From contig JADJAL010000015.1 of the NCBI GenBank assembly GCA_016704305.1, positions 62,001 to 126,000 on the forward strand: 64,000 bases of DNA, written 5' to 3'. Origin of the DNA: Haliea sp. (lineage in GTDB: Bacteria > Pseudomonadota > Gammaproteobacteria > Pseudomonadales > Halieaceae). Positions 34,485-43,973 of this stretch are shown here, piece by piece (within the stretch, counting starts at the first letter, position 1; every line of letters starts with the position of its first letter). Both the position numbers and the translations under genes were made by a program. Below the pieces are notes generated by a model. That model ran no database searches, was not told where the DNA came from, and saw only the letters and a program-made list of their open reading frames with translations.

Positions 34485-36691
34485 TCAGGGGGAAGCCCCT
34501 TTGGTTTGCGCGTTTTCCCGCAATGCTTGCCCGCGTTGCGCCTGCTGAATTACGTAAGCCCGGATGGCCTGGGCCTGTTCCGCACTGACATTATCAGCAA
34601 AAGATGCCATGCCGCGATCTTTGAGCAGCCCGCCGCGCACGACGGCCTCCCAGCCCTTTTCATCCCACAGGTACGCTGACCCGCGCAGGTCCGGGATTAG
34701 CAGGCCTGATACGGCGTTCAGCCCGTGGCAACCCATGCAGACGTCCTGGTAGGTGGCATGCCCGAGCGCGAGAGTCTCTGCGCTCGCTGTACTTTTTGGC
34801 GGGTTGAAAACAACAACGGGGTTCCACGACACCGCAGGCAGCGTTGCCTTTCCCCCGAGTTTGAACGTCAATACGCGACTGACATTCGGCAGGCTTTCAG
34901 CCTGTACGTACTCTCCGAACACCAATGCGAATGCGCCGCCCCAACCCACGTTGACAGAAACGTACTGCTCGCCATCCAGTTCATAGCTGATCGGCGGCGC
35001 TACCACGCCGGTTTGGGTCGCGAAATCCCACAGTTGCTCACCGCTATCGGCGCGATAGGCGACCAGTTTGCCAGCGGCCGTACCCTGCAGGACCAGATTG
35101 CCCGCCGTGGCCAGCGTGCCGCCATTCCACGGACCCGGGTATTCCACCCGCCATGCCTCCTGTTGCTTCACCGGGTCCCAGGCCAGCAGGCGACCCTTTA
35201 CCAATGCGCCGATAGCGTCCCTTTCCGCCTGGTCGTCGGGCAGGCCGCCGATGACGCCGTCGGTACCGACATTGCTAACGCCGGGGTTGTACTGGAACTT
35301 GTCCGGCTGGCCGTACATGGCGGGAATGTCGAGCACGGGAATATAGACCAGCCCGGTGAGTGGGCTATACGACATCGGGTGCCAGTTGTGCCCGCCCAGA
35401 TAAGACGGGTACAGCAGGAAGGGCGCATCTTTATAGCGCGCCTCTGGCACTTCCACTGGCCGCCCGGTTTCCATGTCGACATGGGTTGCCCAGGTGATAT
35501 TGATATAGTTGTTCGCCGACAGTAGTTCGCCGGTCTGTCGGTCAAGCACGTAGAAGAAACCGTTCTTTGGCGCCTGCATCAGGACCTTGCGCTTGACACC
35601 ATCCAATGTGAGATCGGCGAGGATAATGCTTTGCGTCGCGGTGTAGTCCCAGCTCTCCCCAGGCGTGGTCTGGTAGTGCCAGACGTATTCCCCTGTTTCT
35701 GGCCGGACGGCAATGATCGATGACAGGAACAGGTTGTCGCCACCACCGGGGGAGCGGATTTCCTGGTTCCACGGCGTGCCATTGCCAACACCGAAATAGA
35801 GCAGGTCCAGTTCCGGGTCATAGGCCATGGAGTCCCACACGGTGCCGCCACCGCCGCCGAGCTTCCACCACTCGCCGTTCCAGGTTTTTGCCGCCATTTT
35901 CAGTGCGTCGGTTTCGAATCCGAGGGATGGATCCCCCGGCACCGTGTAGAAACGCCACGCGAGGGAGCCATCGGCGAAATTGTAGGCGCTGATGAAACCG
36001 CGCACCCCGAACTCCGCGCCGCCGTTGCCGATCAGGACCTTGTCCTTGACGACGCGTGGTGCTCCCGTGATCGTATAGGGCAGGGCAGGATCAAGGGTCG
36101 ACACCTGCCATTTACCTCGCCGTTTTTGGCGTCCAGCGCGAACAAGCGCCCGTCCAGCGAGCCGAAGAAGACCAGGCCTTTCCACACGGCGACCCCGCGA
36201 TTGACCACGTCACAGCAGGTGTGCTTGGCCTTCTCTTTTGGCACTTTGGGGTCAAACATCCACAACTGCTTGCCCGTGCGCGCATCGAGCGCATGCACGA
36301 TGCTCCAGGCAGACGTGGTGTACATCACGCCATCCACGACAATCGACGTGGCTTCGATGCCACGCTCGGTTTCCAGGTCATATGACCACGCCAGTCCGAG
36401 CGCTGCGACGTTGTCCGCATTGATCTGTGCCGGCGGACTGAAGCGCTGCTCGCTGTACGTGCGCCCATAGGACATCCAGTTGCCCGGTTCCTCATCCGCC
36501 TGTTGCAGGCGTTGCGCGTTTACCGCTGCGACTGGAACGCGTTCCGTAGTGGCAGGGGCAGGCGTGTCGATGGATGGTGCTGTGGCGGCCGGCGCGACCG
36601 AGGGCGTAGTCACCTGGTCTGGCTGGTCACACGCGGTGAGTGCAAGGCTTATAACGGCGAGTAGGCTGAGCCGTGACAGGAACCTGGCCAT
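34485..36691 (-). CDS. PQQ-dependent quinohemoprotein alcohol dehydrogenase, frameshifted
   Basis: A periplasmic eight-bladed propeller alcohol dehydrogenase with a C-terminal cytochrome c domain. It begins with a lipobox-like signal (SLALTAC, Cys about 21) and a Pro/Thr-rich linker. The vicinal Cys-Cys that contacts PQQ is in HTCCDVV, tryptophan-docking blades follow (ALDARTGKQLW, VLDRQTGELLS), and the heme site is CMGCH near the end. The frame breaks at 36114-36116; restoring one G gives NGEGKWQVSTLDP and joins both halves. The corrected length is about 735 residues, normal for type II quinohemoproteins. No PQQ synthesis genes are in the window. Confidence 0.9.
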
Positions 36692-36856
36692 GGTTGGGCC
36701 CTCAGAGAAATGTCGCGTAATGGAATACGATTGATGCCGCAGGATATAGCGTTTGTCGTTTGATGGGAATCAATGAGGTGGGCGCTACGGACGGGCGGTG
36801 ATGCCGCAGGCCGCCTGGCGCGGCGCGAACAGTTTAACGGGTCCATTGACCGGACT

Positions 36857-36890
36857 AAAAGCGCCGGATGGAAGCAATTCCGTCCGGCGC
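36857..36890 (-). terminator. rho-independent terminator of the luciferase-like gene
   Basis: A 13-bp stem (GCGCCGGATGGAA / TTCCGTCCGGCGC, one mismatch or G-U) closes a four-base loop and is followed on the minus strand by TTTTAG. It starts 11 bases after the stop of the luciferase-like gene. Confidence 0.8.
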
Positions 36891-36900
36891 GATGCAAACG

Positions 36901-37917
36901 CTAAAGGGCAATCTCTGCCATCGCCCTCAACAAGTTGATGTCGCCGTTGATCAGCAGCGATGTCACAGGCGAGTTTTCCCAATCCTTCAGTTTTTCCTTG
37001 ATGCGGTCGCGCGGTCCGGACAGCGAGATTTCGTCTGCAAACTGATCGGGCACGGCCGCGATGGCTGCGTCGCGCTTGCCCTCGAAAAACAGCTTCTGAA
37101 TGGTATCCGCCTCCTCTGGAAAGCCCATGCGTGCCATCAACTCCTTGTGGAAATTGCGCTTGGCGGAGCCCATGCCGCCGATGTAAAACCCCAGCATGGC
37201 TTTGACGGGGTATAGCGCCTGTTCCATATCGTCATTGATATTGACCATCACCAGCGGCGCGATTTCAAATCCGGGTTTCGCCGCGACCAGCTCGTCAGCG
37301 TAGACTTCCTGCCGATACGGTGAGTAGTACAGCGGCAACCAGCCATCGGCGATCTCTGCCGTTTGCGCGACGTTTTTCGGACCTTCCGCACCGATAAAAA
37401 TCGGCACGTCCGCGCGCAGTGGATGCACAATAGATTTGAGTGGTTTGCCCATGTTCCAGGCGCCGGGGCCCTTGTAAGGCAGTGGGTAGAACTCGCCGTC
37501 ATTGGTGACCGGCTCCTGTCGCGCCAACACCTTGCGGATAATCTCCACGTACTCGCGCGTGCGGGTCACCGGTTTGCTGTAGGGCTGTCCGTACCAGCCT
37601 TCCACCACCTGCGGGCCGGACACGCCGAGGCCCAGGATCATGCGCCCGCCGGAGAGGTGATCCAGCGCGAGCGTGGCCATCGCGCAGGCCGTGGGTGTAC
37701 GCGCGGACAATTGGGCGACCGAGGTGCCGAGGCGCAGGGTTTTGGTGTGCGCGCCGATCCAGGACAGCGGGGTAAAGCAATCGTTGCCCCAGGATTCGGC
37801 CATCCACACCGAGTCGAAGCCGAGGCGTTCCGCCTCCTGCGCCATCTCCACGTGTGCGTTGCCGGGCGGCAGCGCGCCCCAGTACCCCAGTTGCAGGCCG
37901 AGTGAAAGTTTTGCCAT
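36901..37917 (-). CDS. luciferase-like (LLM) oxidoreductase, TIGR03559-type
   Basis: A flavin- or F420-dependent TIM-barrel oxidoreductase of 338 residues. Family features are LGLQLGYWGA, RLGFDSVWMAESWG, DHLSGGRMILGLGVSGPQVVEGWYGQPY and the GAEGPKNVAQTAEIADGWLP strand. This subfamily is annotated as F420-dependent and is commonest in actinobacteria; whether the host makes F420 cannot be told, so FMN use remains possible. ATG 37917 follows AGGAGA by 7 bases. It has its own terminator and is divergent from moaC. The flavin reductase gene 1.5 kb away could be a partner. Confidence 0.88.
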   Translation of the reverse strand: MAKLSLGLQLGYWGALPPGNAHVEMAQEAERLGFDSVWMAESWGNDCFTPLSWIGAHTKTLRLGTSVAQLSARTPTACAMATLALDHLSGGRMILGLGVSGPQVVEGWYGQPYSKPVTRTREYVEIIRKVLARQEPVTNDGEFYPLPYKGPGAWNMGKPLKSIVHPLRADVPIFIGAEGPKNVAQTAEIADGWLPLYYSPYRQEVYADELVAAKPGFEIAPLVMVNINDDMEQALYPVKAMLGFYIGGMGSAKRNFHKELMARMGFPEEADTIQKLFFEGKRDAAIAAVPDQFADEISLSGPRDRIKEKLKDWENSPVTSLLINGDINLLRAMAEIAL

Positions 37918-38094
37918 GATCTGTCTCCTGTTTTGGACGCGTAACTGTACGCCATCCCCAGCCCGGACAGTAAGTGCATTTTGGCCAATTTCGCTGTCCT
38001 CCAAGCTCAACTGCAAGGCTCAGCGGCATTTTCAATCCAGAGCTACATTCGATAGACTCTGCCGACTCGAATTTCGGCACGCGCGGAGCCCTCC

Positions 38095-38585
38095 ATGAGC
38101 CAACTCACCCACCTCGACGATCGCGGCGCAGCCCGCATGGTCGATATCGGCGACAAGGCGGTTACTGAGCGCATTGCGGTGGCCGCTGCCTCTGTCTCCA
38201 TGCAACCGCACACCATGGCCCTGCTGGAGGCCGGCGCGCACAAGAAGGGTGATGTCTTGGCGGTGGCGCGTATCGCCGGTATCCAGGCAGCGAAGAAATG
38301 CGCCGACCTGATCCCGCTCTGTCACCCGCTGCTGCTGACCTCCATTGAGATCAGTTTTGCGCTTGAACCCGAGCACAATCGGGTGGTGATTAATGCGCAG
38401 TGCAAGGTCTCGGGCAAAACGGGCGTGGAGATGGAGGCATTGACCGCCGCCACGATCGCGGCCTCACCATCTACGATATGTGCAAGGCGGTTGATCGCGG
38501 CATGGAGATCAACGGCGTCGCGCTGTTGCACAAGGAAGGCGGGAAGTCGGGCGACTGGCACCGCGAAACCGTGGAGCCGCGCTGA
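38095..38585 (+). CDS. moaC: cyclic pyranopterin monophosphate synthase MoaC, frameshifted
   Basis: Second enzyme of molybdenum cofactor synthesis. The MoaC core is visible: MVDIGDKAVTERIAVA, AAKKCADLIPLCHPL and GVEMEALTAAT, then in the next frame LTIYDMCKAVDRGMEI and LLHKEGGKSGDW with the catalytic lysines. A missing C at about 38462 separates the frames (GCGGCCTCACC should be GCGGCCCTCACC). The corrected length is about 163 residues. The stop overlaps the moaD start (TGATG). Confidence 0.93.
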
Positions 38586-38839
38586 TGCTCAAGGTGCTGT
38601 TTTTCGCCCGCGTGCGCGAGCAATTGGGCTGCGCCGCGTTGGAGCTTCAGTGGCCCGAGCATGGCCTGGACCTCGACGGGCTGCAGGAACAATTGTGCCG
38701 AGAGCGCGGCGCGCGCTGGCGTGCAGTGCTGGCGCAGGACAATATGGTTCGCGCCGTCAACCAGACCGTGGTCAGCGGGAACCGTGCGCTGCACAATGGG
38801 GACGAGATCGCCTTCTTCCCTCCAGTCACAGGTGGTTAA
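38585..38839 (+). CDS. moaD: molybdopterin synthase small subunit MoaD
   Basis: An 84-residue ubiquitin-like sulfur carrier ending in the essential Gly-Gly (FFPPVTGG), which receives thiocarboxylate sulfur for molybdopterin. The start follows FFARVREQLG. It overlaps moaC by one base. Confidence 0.94.
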   Translation: MLKVLFFARVREQLGCAALELQWPEHGLDLDGLQEQLCRERGARWRAVLAQDNMVRAVNQTVVSGNRALHNGDEIAFFPPVTGG

Positions 38840-38840
38840 T

Positions 38841-39335
38841 GTGATCGACGGCAAGCGCCCGGAGCCCGTCATCACCGTCAAGGTGCAGGAAGCGGATTTC
38901 GACATCGCCCAGTTGCAATCAAAGCTGCTGGGGGGCGCGTGCGCGGAAGGTGCGATCACCACGTTTACAGGCTATGTGCGCCGCGACAACGAGGATCGAC
39001 GGATAGACCAGTTGGCGCTGGAACACTACCCCGGCATGACTGAGCGAAGTATTACAGAGATAGCTGAACAGGCAGCAGAGCGCTGGCCGCTCCTTGCAGC
39101 CTATGTCGTACATCGCATCGGCAAGCTCGCCCCGGGTGAGCAGATTGTGTGGGTGGGCGTGGCATCAAAGCACCGCGAGGCTGCCTTTAGCGCCTGCGAG
39201 TTCATCATGGATTACCTGAAAACGCGGGCGCCATTCTGGAAGAAGGAAACTGCGTCGGGTACGGAGCACTGGGTGTCGGCTCGCGGCACGGATAGCGAGC
39301 GGGCGGCGCGCTGGCAGGACGGCGGCATTGAATAG
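38841..39335 (+). CDS. moaE: molybdopterin synthase large subunit MoaE
   Basis: A 164-residue MoaE. Visible are the FTGYVRRDNEDRRIDQLALEHY region, HRIGKLAPGEQIVWVGVASKHR and the catalytic lysines in KTRAPFWKKE. I chose GTG 38841 just after the moaD stop, with AGGTGG 6 bases upstream; GTG 38832 is possible. Only moaC, moaD and moaE are here; moaA, moeA and mogA must lie elsewhere. Confidence 0.94.
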   Translation: MIDGKRPEPVITVKVQEADFDIAQLQSKLLGGACAEGAITTFTGYVRRDNEDRRIDQLALEHYPGMTERSITEIAEQAAERWPLLAAYVVHRIGKLAPGEQIVWVGVASKHREAAFSACEFIMDYLKTRAPFWKKETASGTEHWVSARGTDSERAARWQDGGIE

Positions 39336-39456
39336 CCTGAATAGGGGATGAAGCGCGCTGCCGGTTTGCGCTCCAATGCGCGCTGTAGTCTGTGCAACGC
39401 TGCGAGCGCCATGCAGCGGTAAATAACAATGCAGTTAAGCGGGAAGAGGTTTTGCA

Positions 39457-39933
39457 ATGAGTTTAGAGGCGCGGAAACTAAGGGATGCCCTGGGGCGGTT
39501 TGCGACGGGCGTGTGTGTCATCACCACGATGACTGACAAGCAGCAGGCAGTGGGGATGACGGCCGACTCGTTTTCCTCCGTGTCCCTCGATCCGCCGTTG
39601 GTGCTGTGGTTGTTGCAGAATAATTCTGATGTCTACCAGACATTTTCGACGCCGCGCCATTTCGCGATCAATATCCTCCGCAGCGAGCAGCAGGCGTACT
39701 CCAACCAGTATGCCAAGAAAGGCCAGCATGATCTCGATCCGACGCATTACCGGCTCGGCAAGTACGGTGCCCCCATCATTCGCAATGCACTGACCACGTT
39801 CGAATGTAAACTACATGCCACGCACGAAGGCGGTGACCACCTCATCATCGTCGGTCGCGTTGTGGATATGCACCAACGTCCCACGGGTGAACCACTGTTG
39901 TTTTATTGTGGCCGTTATAGGGAATTGCACTGA
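39457..39933 (+). CDS. flavin reductase family protein
   Basis: A 158-residue HpaC-like flavin reductase. It opens with LRDALGRFATGVCVITT and shows the flavin-binding GMTADSFSSVSLDPPLVLW and the later HLIIVGRVVDMH plus the FYCGRYREL ending. Such proteins use NAD(P)H to supply reduced FMN or FAD to a separate monooxygenase. A good ribosome site (GGGAAGAGG) precedes ATG 39457. The nearest flavin-dependent candidate is the luciferase-like gene across moaCDE. Confidence 0.9.
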   Translation: MSLEARKLRDALGRFATGVCVITTMTDKQQAVGMTADSFSSVSLDPPLVLWLLQNNSDVYQTFSTPRHFAINILRSEQQAYSNQYAKKGQHDLDPTHYRLGKYGAPIIRNALTTFECKLHATHEGGDHLIIVGRVVDMHQRPTGEPLLFYCGRYRELH

Positions 39934-40027
39934 CACGTACTGGCAGAGCGGATTCCACGGCATCACGCTGTGCTATTGTCCAGTGAAGCCTTTATACTGA
40001 GCCGCTGTTAGTGAGAGTCCCCTCTGC

Positions 40028-40570
40028 ATGAAATTTTGTACTCATTGTGGCAACACCGTTGTCCTGCGCATTCCCGCAGGGGATGATCGCGAGCGCTTCG
40101 TCTGCAGTAGCTGCGAGTTGATCCACTACGTTAACCCGCGCGTCATTGTCGGCTGCGTACCCGTGCATGAAGGCCGGGTTCTATTGTGCAAGCGCGCGAT
40201 TGAGCCGCGTAAAAACTACTGGACCCTGCCGGCGGGTTTTATGGAAAACGGCGAAACGACGGTACAGGGCGCGGCGCGGGAGACCTGGGAGGAAGCACGG
40301 GCCAAGGTCAGCAACATCGATCTGTACCGCGTATTCGATGTGCCTTATATCAGCCAGATCTACATGTTCTACCGCTGTGACCTGGATGAGGGTGCTCACG
40401 CTCCCGGCCCAGAGAGCCTGGAAACGGGACTCTACGACGAGCGCAGCGTGCCCTGGGACAATATCGCTTTCCCCGTGGTCGCGCAGACGCTGCGGGAATA
40501 CTTTGCTGACGCTGCCGCGGGGCATTATCCGGTGCGTGTTTCCGCGATCGAGCATCGCCCCAGGCGCTGA
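40028..40570 (+). CDS. NUDIX hydrolase with N-terminal zinc ribbon
   Basis: A 180-residue NUDIX hydrolase. An N-terminal zinc ribbon (CTHCGN ... CSSCELIHY) precedes the NUDIX box G-x5-E-x7-R-E-x2-E-E in GFMENGETTVQGAARETWEEA. The arrangement resembles NudC-like or YjaD-type NADH pyrophosphatases, but the protein is shorter, so the substrate is open (NADH, ADP-ribose or dinucleotides). Confidence 0.88.
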   Translation: MKFCTHCGNTVVLRIPAGDDRERFVCSSCELIHYVNPRVIVGCVPVHEGRVLLCKRAIEPRKNYWTLPAGFMENGETTVQGAARETWEEARAKVSNIDLYRVFDVPYISQIYMFYRCDLDEGAHAPGPESLETGLYDERSVPWDNIAFPVVAQTLREYFADAAAGHYPVRVSAIEHRPRR

Positions 40571-40588
40571 TCCAATTCGTATCACATC

Positions 40589-40616
40589 TTGCGGGGGCCG
40601 CGAAGGCGGCCCGCAA
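40589..40616. terminator. GC-rich hairpin after the NUDIX gene
   Basis: TTGCGGGGGCCGC and GCGGCCCGCAA pair around a GAAG loop (two bulged G). It lies 19 bases after the NUDIX stop and 28 before bcp. No T run follows, so it is a weak terminator or an attenuating structure. Confidence 0.45.
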
Positions 40617-40644
40617 TCAACCGACCAGCAGGGAGTAGAAACAC

Positions 40645-41120
40645 ATGGCATTTCCAAAGATTGGCGCGGTGGCGCCGGCATTTACATTGTTGGACCAGGA
40701 CGGCAACAAAATCAGCCTGAAGCAATTCAGCGGCAAGAAAAATGTCGTGCTGTATTTTTATCCCAAGGCGATGACGCCAGGTTGTACTGTGCAGGCCTGC
40801 GGCATTCGCGATAGCCAGAAAGCGCTGGCCAAGCTCGATACCGTGGTGCTCGGTGTGAGTCCGGATCCGGTGCCTCGCCTGGGTCGCTTCATAGAAAGGA
40901 GGGCCTGAATTTCGCGCTGCTCTCAGACGAGCATCACGCAGTGGCGGAGAAATACGGCGCCTGGGGCCTGAAGAAATTCATGGGCCGTGAGTTCATGGGC
41001 GTGCTGCGCACCACGTTTGTCATCGGCAAGGACGGGCGTGTAAAGCACGTGATGGACAAGGTGAAAACCAAGTCGCACCACGACGATGTGATTGCCATCA
41101 TCCAGCAATTGGGGCTGTAG
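40645..41120 (+). CDS. bcp: peroxiredoxin (Bcp/PrxQ type), frameshifted
   Basis: A thiol peroxidase for H2O2 and organic peroxides. The N-terminus is APAFTLLDQDGNKISLKQFSG, and the peroxidatic and resolving Cys lie in MTPGCTVQACGIRD (C-x4-C), the PrxQ spacing. One A is missing in the run near 40897-40902: GAAAGGAGGGC should read GAAAAGGAGGGC, giving FIEKEGLNFALLSDEHH and running to the stop at 41120. The corrected length is about 158 residues. Confidence 0.93.
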
Positions 41121-41127
41121 CCCAAGT

Positions 41128-42220
41128 ATGTTGAGTTACCTGTTCGACGACGCGCCCGAGGCCGGCCAGTTGCGGGAGATTGTGCCGGGCGTGTGGTGGT
41201 TGCGTATGCCGCTGCCGATGGCACTGGACCACATTAACCTGTACTTGCTGGAAGATACCGACGGCTGGTGGATTGTCGATACCGGTATCGCGCTGGGCCC
41301 GACGCAGAAACTGTGGGAGCAGGTGTTCGAGCAGCATTTGCAGGGCAAACCGGTAAAAGCCGTGCTATCCACACACCACCATCCCGATCATACCGGCATG
41401 GCCGGTTGGTTGTGTGAGCGCTGGCGGGTACCGTTTTACATAACCGAGGCCGAATACTTTACAGGGCTGTCTTTCAGCAGGACCCTGCCGGAGCATTACA
41501 GCTGGACGACGGCGCAGCACATGTTGCGCTCCGGCTATACACCGCGGCAGGTAGAAGAATCTCGCGAGCATTTCGGCGGCTTCGGCGCGATCATCACCCC
41601 GATGCCCACCGCCTACCGTCGACTCGTCGACGGGGGCTTTCCTGTCGATCAATGGCAACCGCTGGCAGGTCATGGTGGGGCGCGGGCACTCGCCGGAACA
41701 CGCCTGCCTGTACTCCAGTGCGCTGAATATCCTGATTTCCGGCGATCAGGTCATTCCCAGGATTACGTCCAATATCAGCGTTTCCGGGGCTGAACCCGAG
41801 GGAAATCCGTTGCGGGAGTGGCTCAATTCGCATGAGCGCTTCCTCGATGTGTTGCCAGCCGACGCGCTGGTCCTGCCGGCGCACAACACCCCGTTTTACG
41901 GTCTGCATGAGCGGCTGCGTTATCTGATCGAGCACCACGAGGACCACCTGCTGGCGCTGGAAGAGGCCTGCCTGGAGCAGTCGTGCTCCGCGATGGAGTT
42001 GCTGCCGGTGCTGTTCAAGCGCCCGCTGGACGGGCACAACCTCAGCCTGGCGCTGGGCGAGTGCATCGCACATCTGAACTACCTGCACCAGCGCGGGCAG
42101 CTCTCGCGGACGGTAGATGCAGCGGATTGCTACCGCTACCAATCCATCGATGCAACCCTGCCCATGCGCTTGCGCCAACAGCGGCATGCCGCTGAAGATG
42201 TTCCGCCAATGCAAGTATAA
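41128..42220 (+). CDS. metallo-beta-lactamase-fold hydrolase, frameshifted
   Basis: An MBL-superfamily hydrolase of about 363 residues after correction. The metal motif H-x-H-x-D-H is THHHPDHTGM; the downstream frame has MVGRGHSPEHACLYS (third metal His), LISGDQVIP and LPAHNTPFYG. A C-terminal helical region (HHEDHLLALEEACLEQ onward) is typical of the lactonase/hydroxyacylglutathione-hydrolase-like subfamily. An extra T at 41638-41640 (GGCTTTCCTG should be GGCTTCCTG) breaks the frame; removal gives GGFLSINGNRWQVM. It follows bcp after only 7 bases. The substrate is unknown. Confidence 0.88.
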
Positions 42221-42238
42221 AATGCATTAAATACAGAA

Positions 42239-42267
42239 AGTTAAAACTAATTATTAATGTTATAACT
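42239..42267. promoter_or_regulatory. AT-rich dyad upstream of the amidohydrolase set
   Basis: An AT-rich island with an imperfect inverted repeat AGTTAAAA...TTATAACT, unlike its GC-rich surroundings. It lies about 50 bases before the amidohydrolase start and contains a TATAAC -10-like box, so it is a likely promoter/operator. Confidence 0.45.
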
Positions 42268-42316
42268 AGAATCAGGTTGCACTCGCGGGCAGCTGTACAA
42301 ACGAGGATTAGTCACC

Positions 42317-43186
42317 ATGCCAATGCCCACTGATATCGGTGTCATCGACCTGATGTTGGCCATTCCAGGCGATGACAACAGCAGTTTTTATGACTGGATC
42401 AAACCCCTGTTGCTGGACCGCGAGAGCCATGAGCAGTTCAGTATGCCCGCGCAGTACATGTTCAAGGACATTCCCGATACCAGCGGTGAGGTAGACCCGA
42501 TTGCCTACACACTGGCGCAGATGGACAAGCACGGCATCGAACGCGCGATGATCGGCCTCGGTTTCAGCGCGTTGCAGGAAAAAGCACTGCGCGCCCACCC
42601 GGACCGTTTCTTTGCCTCCTATGAGGCGAACCCCAACCGCGGCATGGACGAGGTGCGCAAAATCGTCGCGATGCACGAGGAGTTCGACATCAAGGCGGTG
42701 ACAGCGGCGCCGGCGATGATCTGCCCGCCGGTTCCGGTCAATGACAAGAAGTGGTACCCCATCTACGCCAAGCTGGTGGAACTGGACATCCCTTTCTGCC
42801 CCTGCATGGGCATCCCGGGACCGCGAGTACCGGCCGGTCCGCAGAAGGTGGAACTGCTGGATGAGGTGCTGTGGTTTTTCCCCGAATTGCGCGTGGTGAC
42901 GCGACACGGCTGCGAGCCGTGGACGGGCATGGCGTGGAAGTTGATGCTGAAGTACCCCAACCTGTATTACATGACCAGCGCGTTTGCGCCGAAACACTAC
43001 CCGCCCGATATCATCGATTTTGCCAACAAGCGCGGCTCAGGCCAGGTGATGTACGCGGGGTATTTCCCGATGGGCCTGTCGCTGGACCGCATTTTCAGGG
43101 AGATGCCGGAAGTGCCATTGCGCGATGAGGTCTGGCCGAAATTCTTGCGCGAAAATGCGATAAAAGTGTTCAAACTCGATAGGTAA
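42317..43186 (+). CDS. amidohydrolase family 2 protein
   Basis: A 289-residue TIM-barrel amidohydrolase of the ACMSD-like class. Visible are the N-terminal strand IGVIDLML, ASYEANPNRGMDEVRKIV, the central ITPF-like VELDIPFCPCMGIPGPR, the active-site strand LRVVTRHGCEPWTGMAWKLM and the C-terminal QVMYAGYFPMGLSLDRIF. The usual N-terminal H-x-H is not evident (IDLML instead), so metal ligation may differ and hydrolysis or decarboxylation cannot be assigned. It begins a three-gene set with a GST-like and a SnoaL-like gene, 9 and 7 bases apart. Confidence 0.85.
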   Translation: MPMPTDIGVIDLMLAIPGDDNSSFYDWIKPLLLDRESHEQFSMPAQYMFKDIPDTSGEVDPIAYTLAQMDKHGIERAMIGLGFSALQEKALRAHPDRFFASYEANPNRGMDEVRKIVAMHEEFDIKAVTAAPAMICPPVPVNDKKWYPIYAKLVELDIPFCPCMGIPGPRVPAGPQKVELLDEVLWFFPELRVVTRHGCEPWTGMAWKLMLKYPNLYYMTSAFAPKHYPPDIIDFANKRGSGQVMYAGYFPMGLSLDRIFREMPEVPLRDEVWPKFLRENAIKVFKLDR

Positions 43187-43195
43187 GGCAGGTTT

Positions 43196-43960
43196 ATGCA
43201 ATACATTTCCGTAGAAGAAGCGATCGACACACCCGGTTTGCGCCTGGTGCTGTCCGCAGGCGTGCCCGGCCCCTGGGGCGAGGCGGCAAAGGCGATCCTC
43301 GCCCACAAGAATCTCGACTATACGGCTGTCGCGCAGCAGGGCGGTGGCGAGAATGCGGCACTGCGGGCATGGACCGGTCAGAACTCAGCCCCGGTGCTGG
43401 TCTGCGATGATCTGCCGCCGGCCTGCCACTGGTTCGACCTGCTGATGCTGGCGGAGCGCCTTGCCCCCGAGCGGCCCTTGGTGCCGCTGGACAGTGCACA
43501 GCGGGTTGCAGTGCTCGGTCTGTCAGCCCTGATTGTAGGCATGGACGGATTCGGCTGGCATCGCCGGCTGCACATGCTCGCGCCGATGTTAGCCCTGCCT
43601 GAACCGCCGGAAATGATCGTTCGCCTGGGCGATAAATACGGCTGGTCTGCACAGGCCCACGCCGCCGCGACCGGCCGCGTGCAGGCTATCTGCGCCCACC
43701 TTGATGAGACGATGGCGCGGCAAGAGGAGGCGGGAAGTGATTATCTGGTGGGCGGCAGCGTCACGGCGGTGGATTTCTACTGGGCCAGTTTCGCCGCGAT
43801 GCTCAAACCCCTGCCGCATGCCGACTGTCCCATGCCAGACTACATGCGCAAGTCCTACGAAACGGCCGACGCAGATACGCTGGCCTGCCTGACGCCACGC
43901 CTGGAAGCGCTCCGGGACCGGATGTACCAACGCCACATCACTTTGCCACTCGATTTCTGA
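43196..43960 (+). CDS. glutathione S-transferase-like protein
   Basis: A 254-residue protein with an N-terminal thioredoxin-like segment (LVLSAGVPGPWGEAAKAILAHKNLDY ... NSAPVLVCDD with the cis-Pro) and a helical GST C-terminal domain (HLDETMARQEEAGSDYLVGGSVTAVDFYWASF). The canonical Ser/Tyr position is occupied by a GPWGEA loop, so thiol activation is uncertain. It is co-directional and tightly spaced with the amidohydrolase and the SnoaL-like gene, suggesting a shared pathway. Confidence 0.85.
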   Translation: MQYISVEEAIDTPGLRLVLSAGVPGPWGEAAKAILAHKNLDYTAVAQQGGGENAALRAWTGQNSAPVLVCDDLPPACHWFDLLMLAERLAPERPLVPLDSAQRVAVLGLSALIVGMDGFGWHRRLHMLAPMLALPEPPEMIVRLGDKYGWSAQAHAAATGRVQAICAHLDETMARQEEAGSDYLVGGSVTAVDFYWASFAAMLKPLPHADCPMPDYMRKSYETADADTLACLTPRLEALRDRMYQRHITLPLDF

Positions 43961-43973
43961 AGGAGGAATGCAC

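Noticed and set aside
38095..38585. moaC as a pseudogene
   Set aside because: The only defect is one missing base in a C run, both halves are perfectly conserved and moaD/moaE are intact; sequence error is more likely. The same reasoning applies to recR, lolD, lolE, mfd and the nqr genes.
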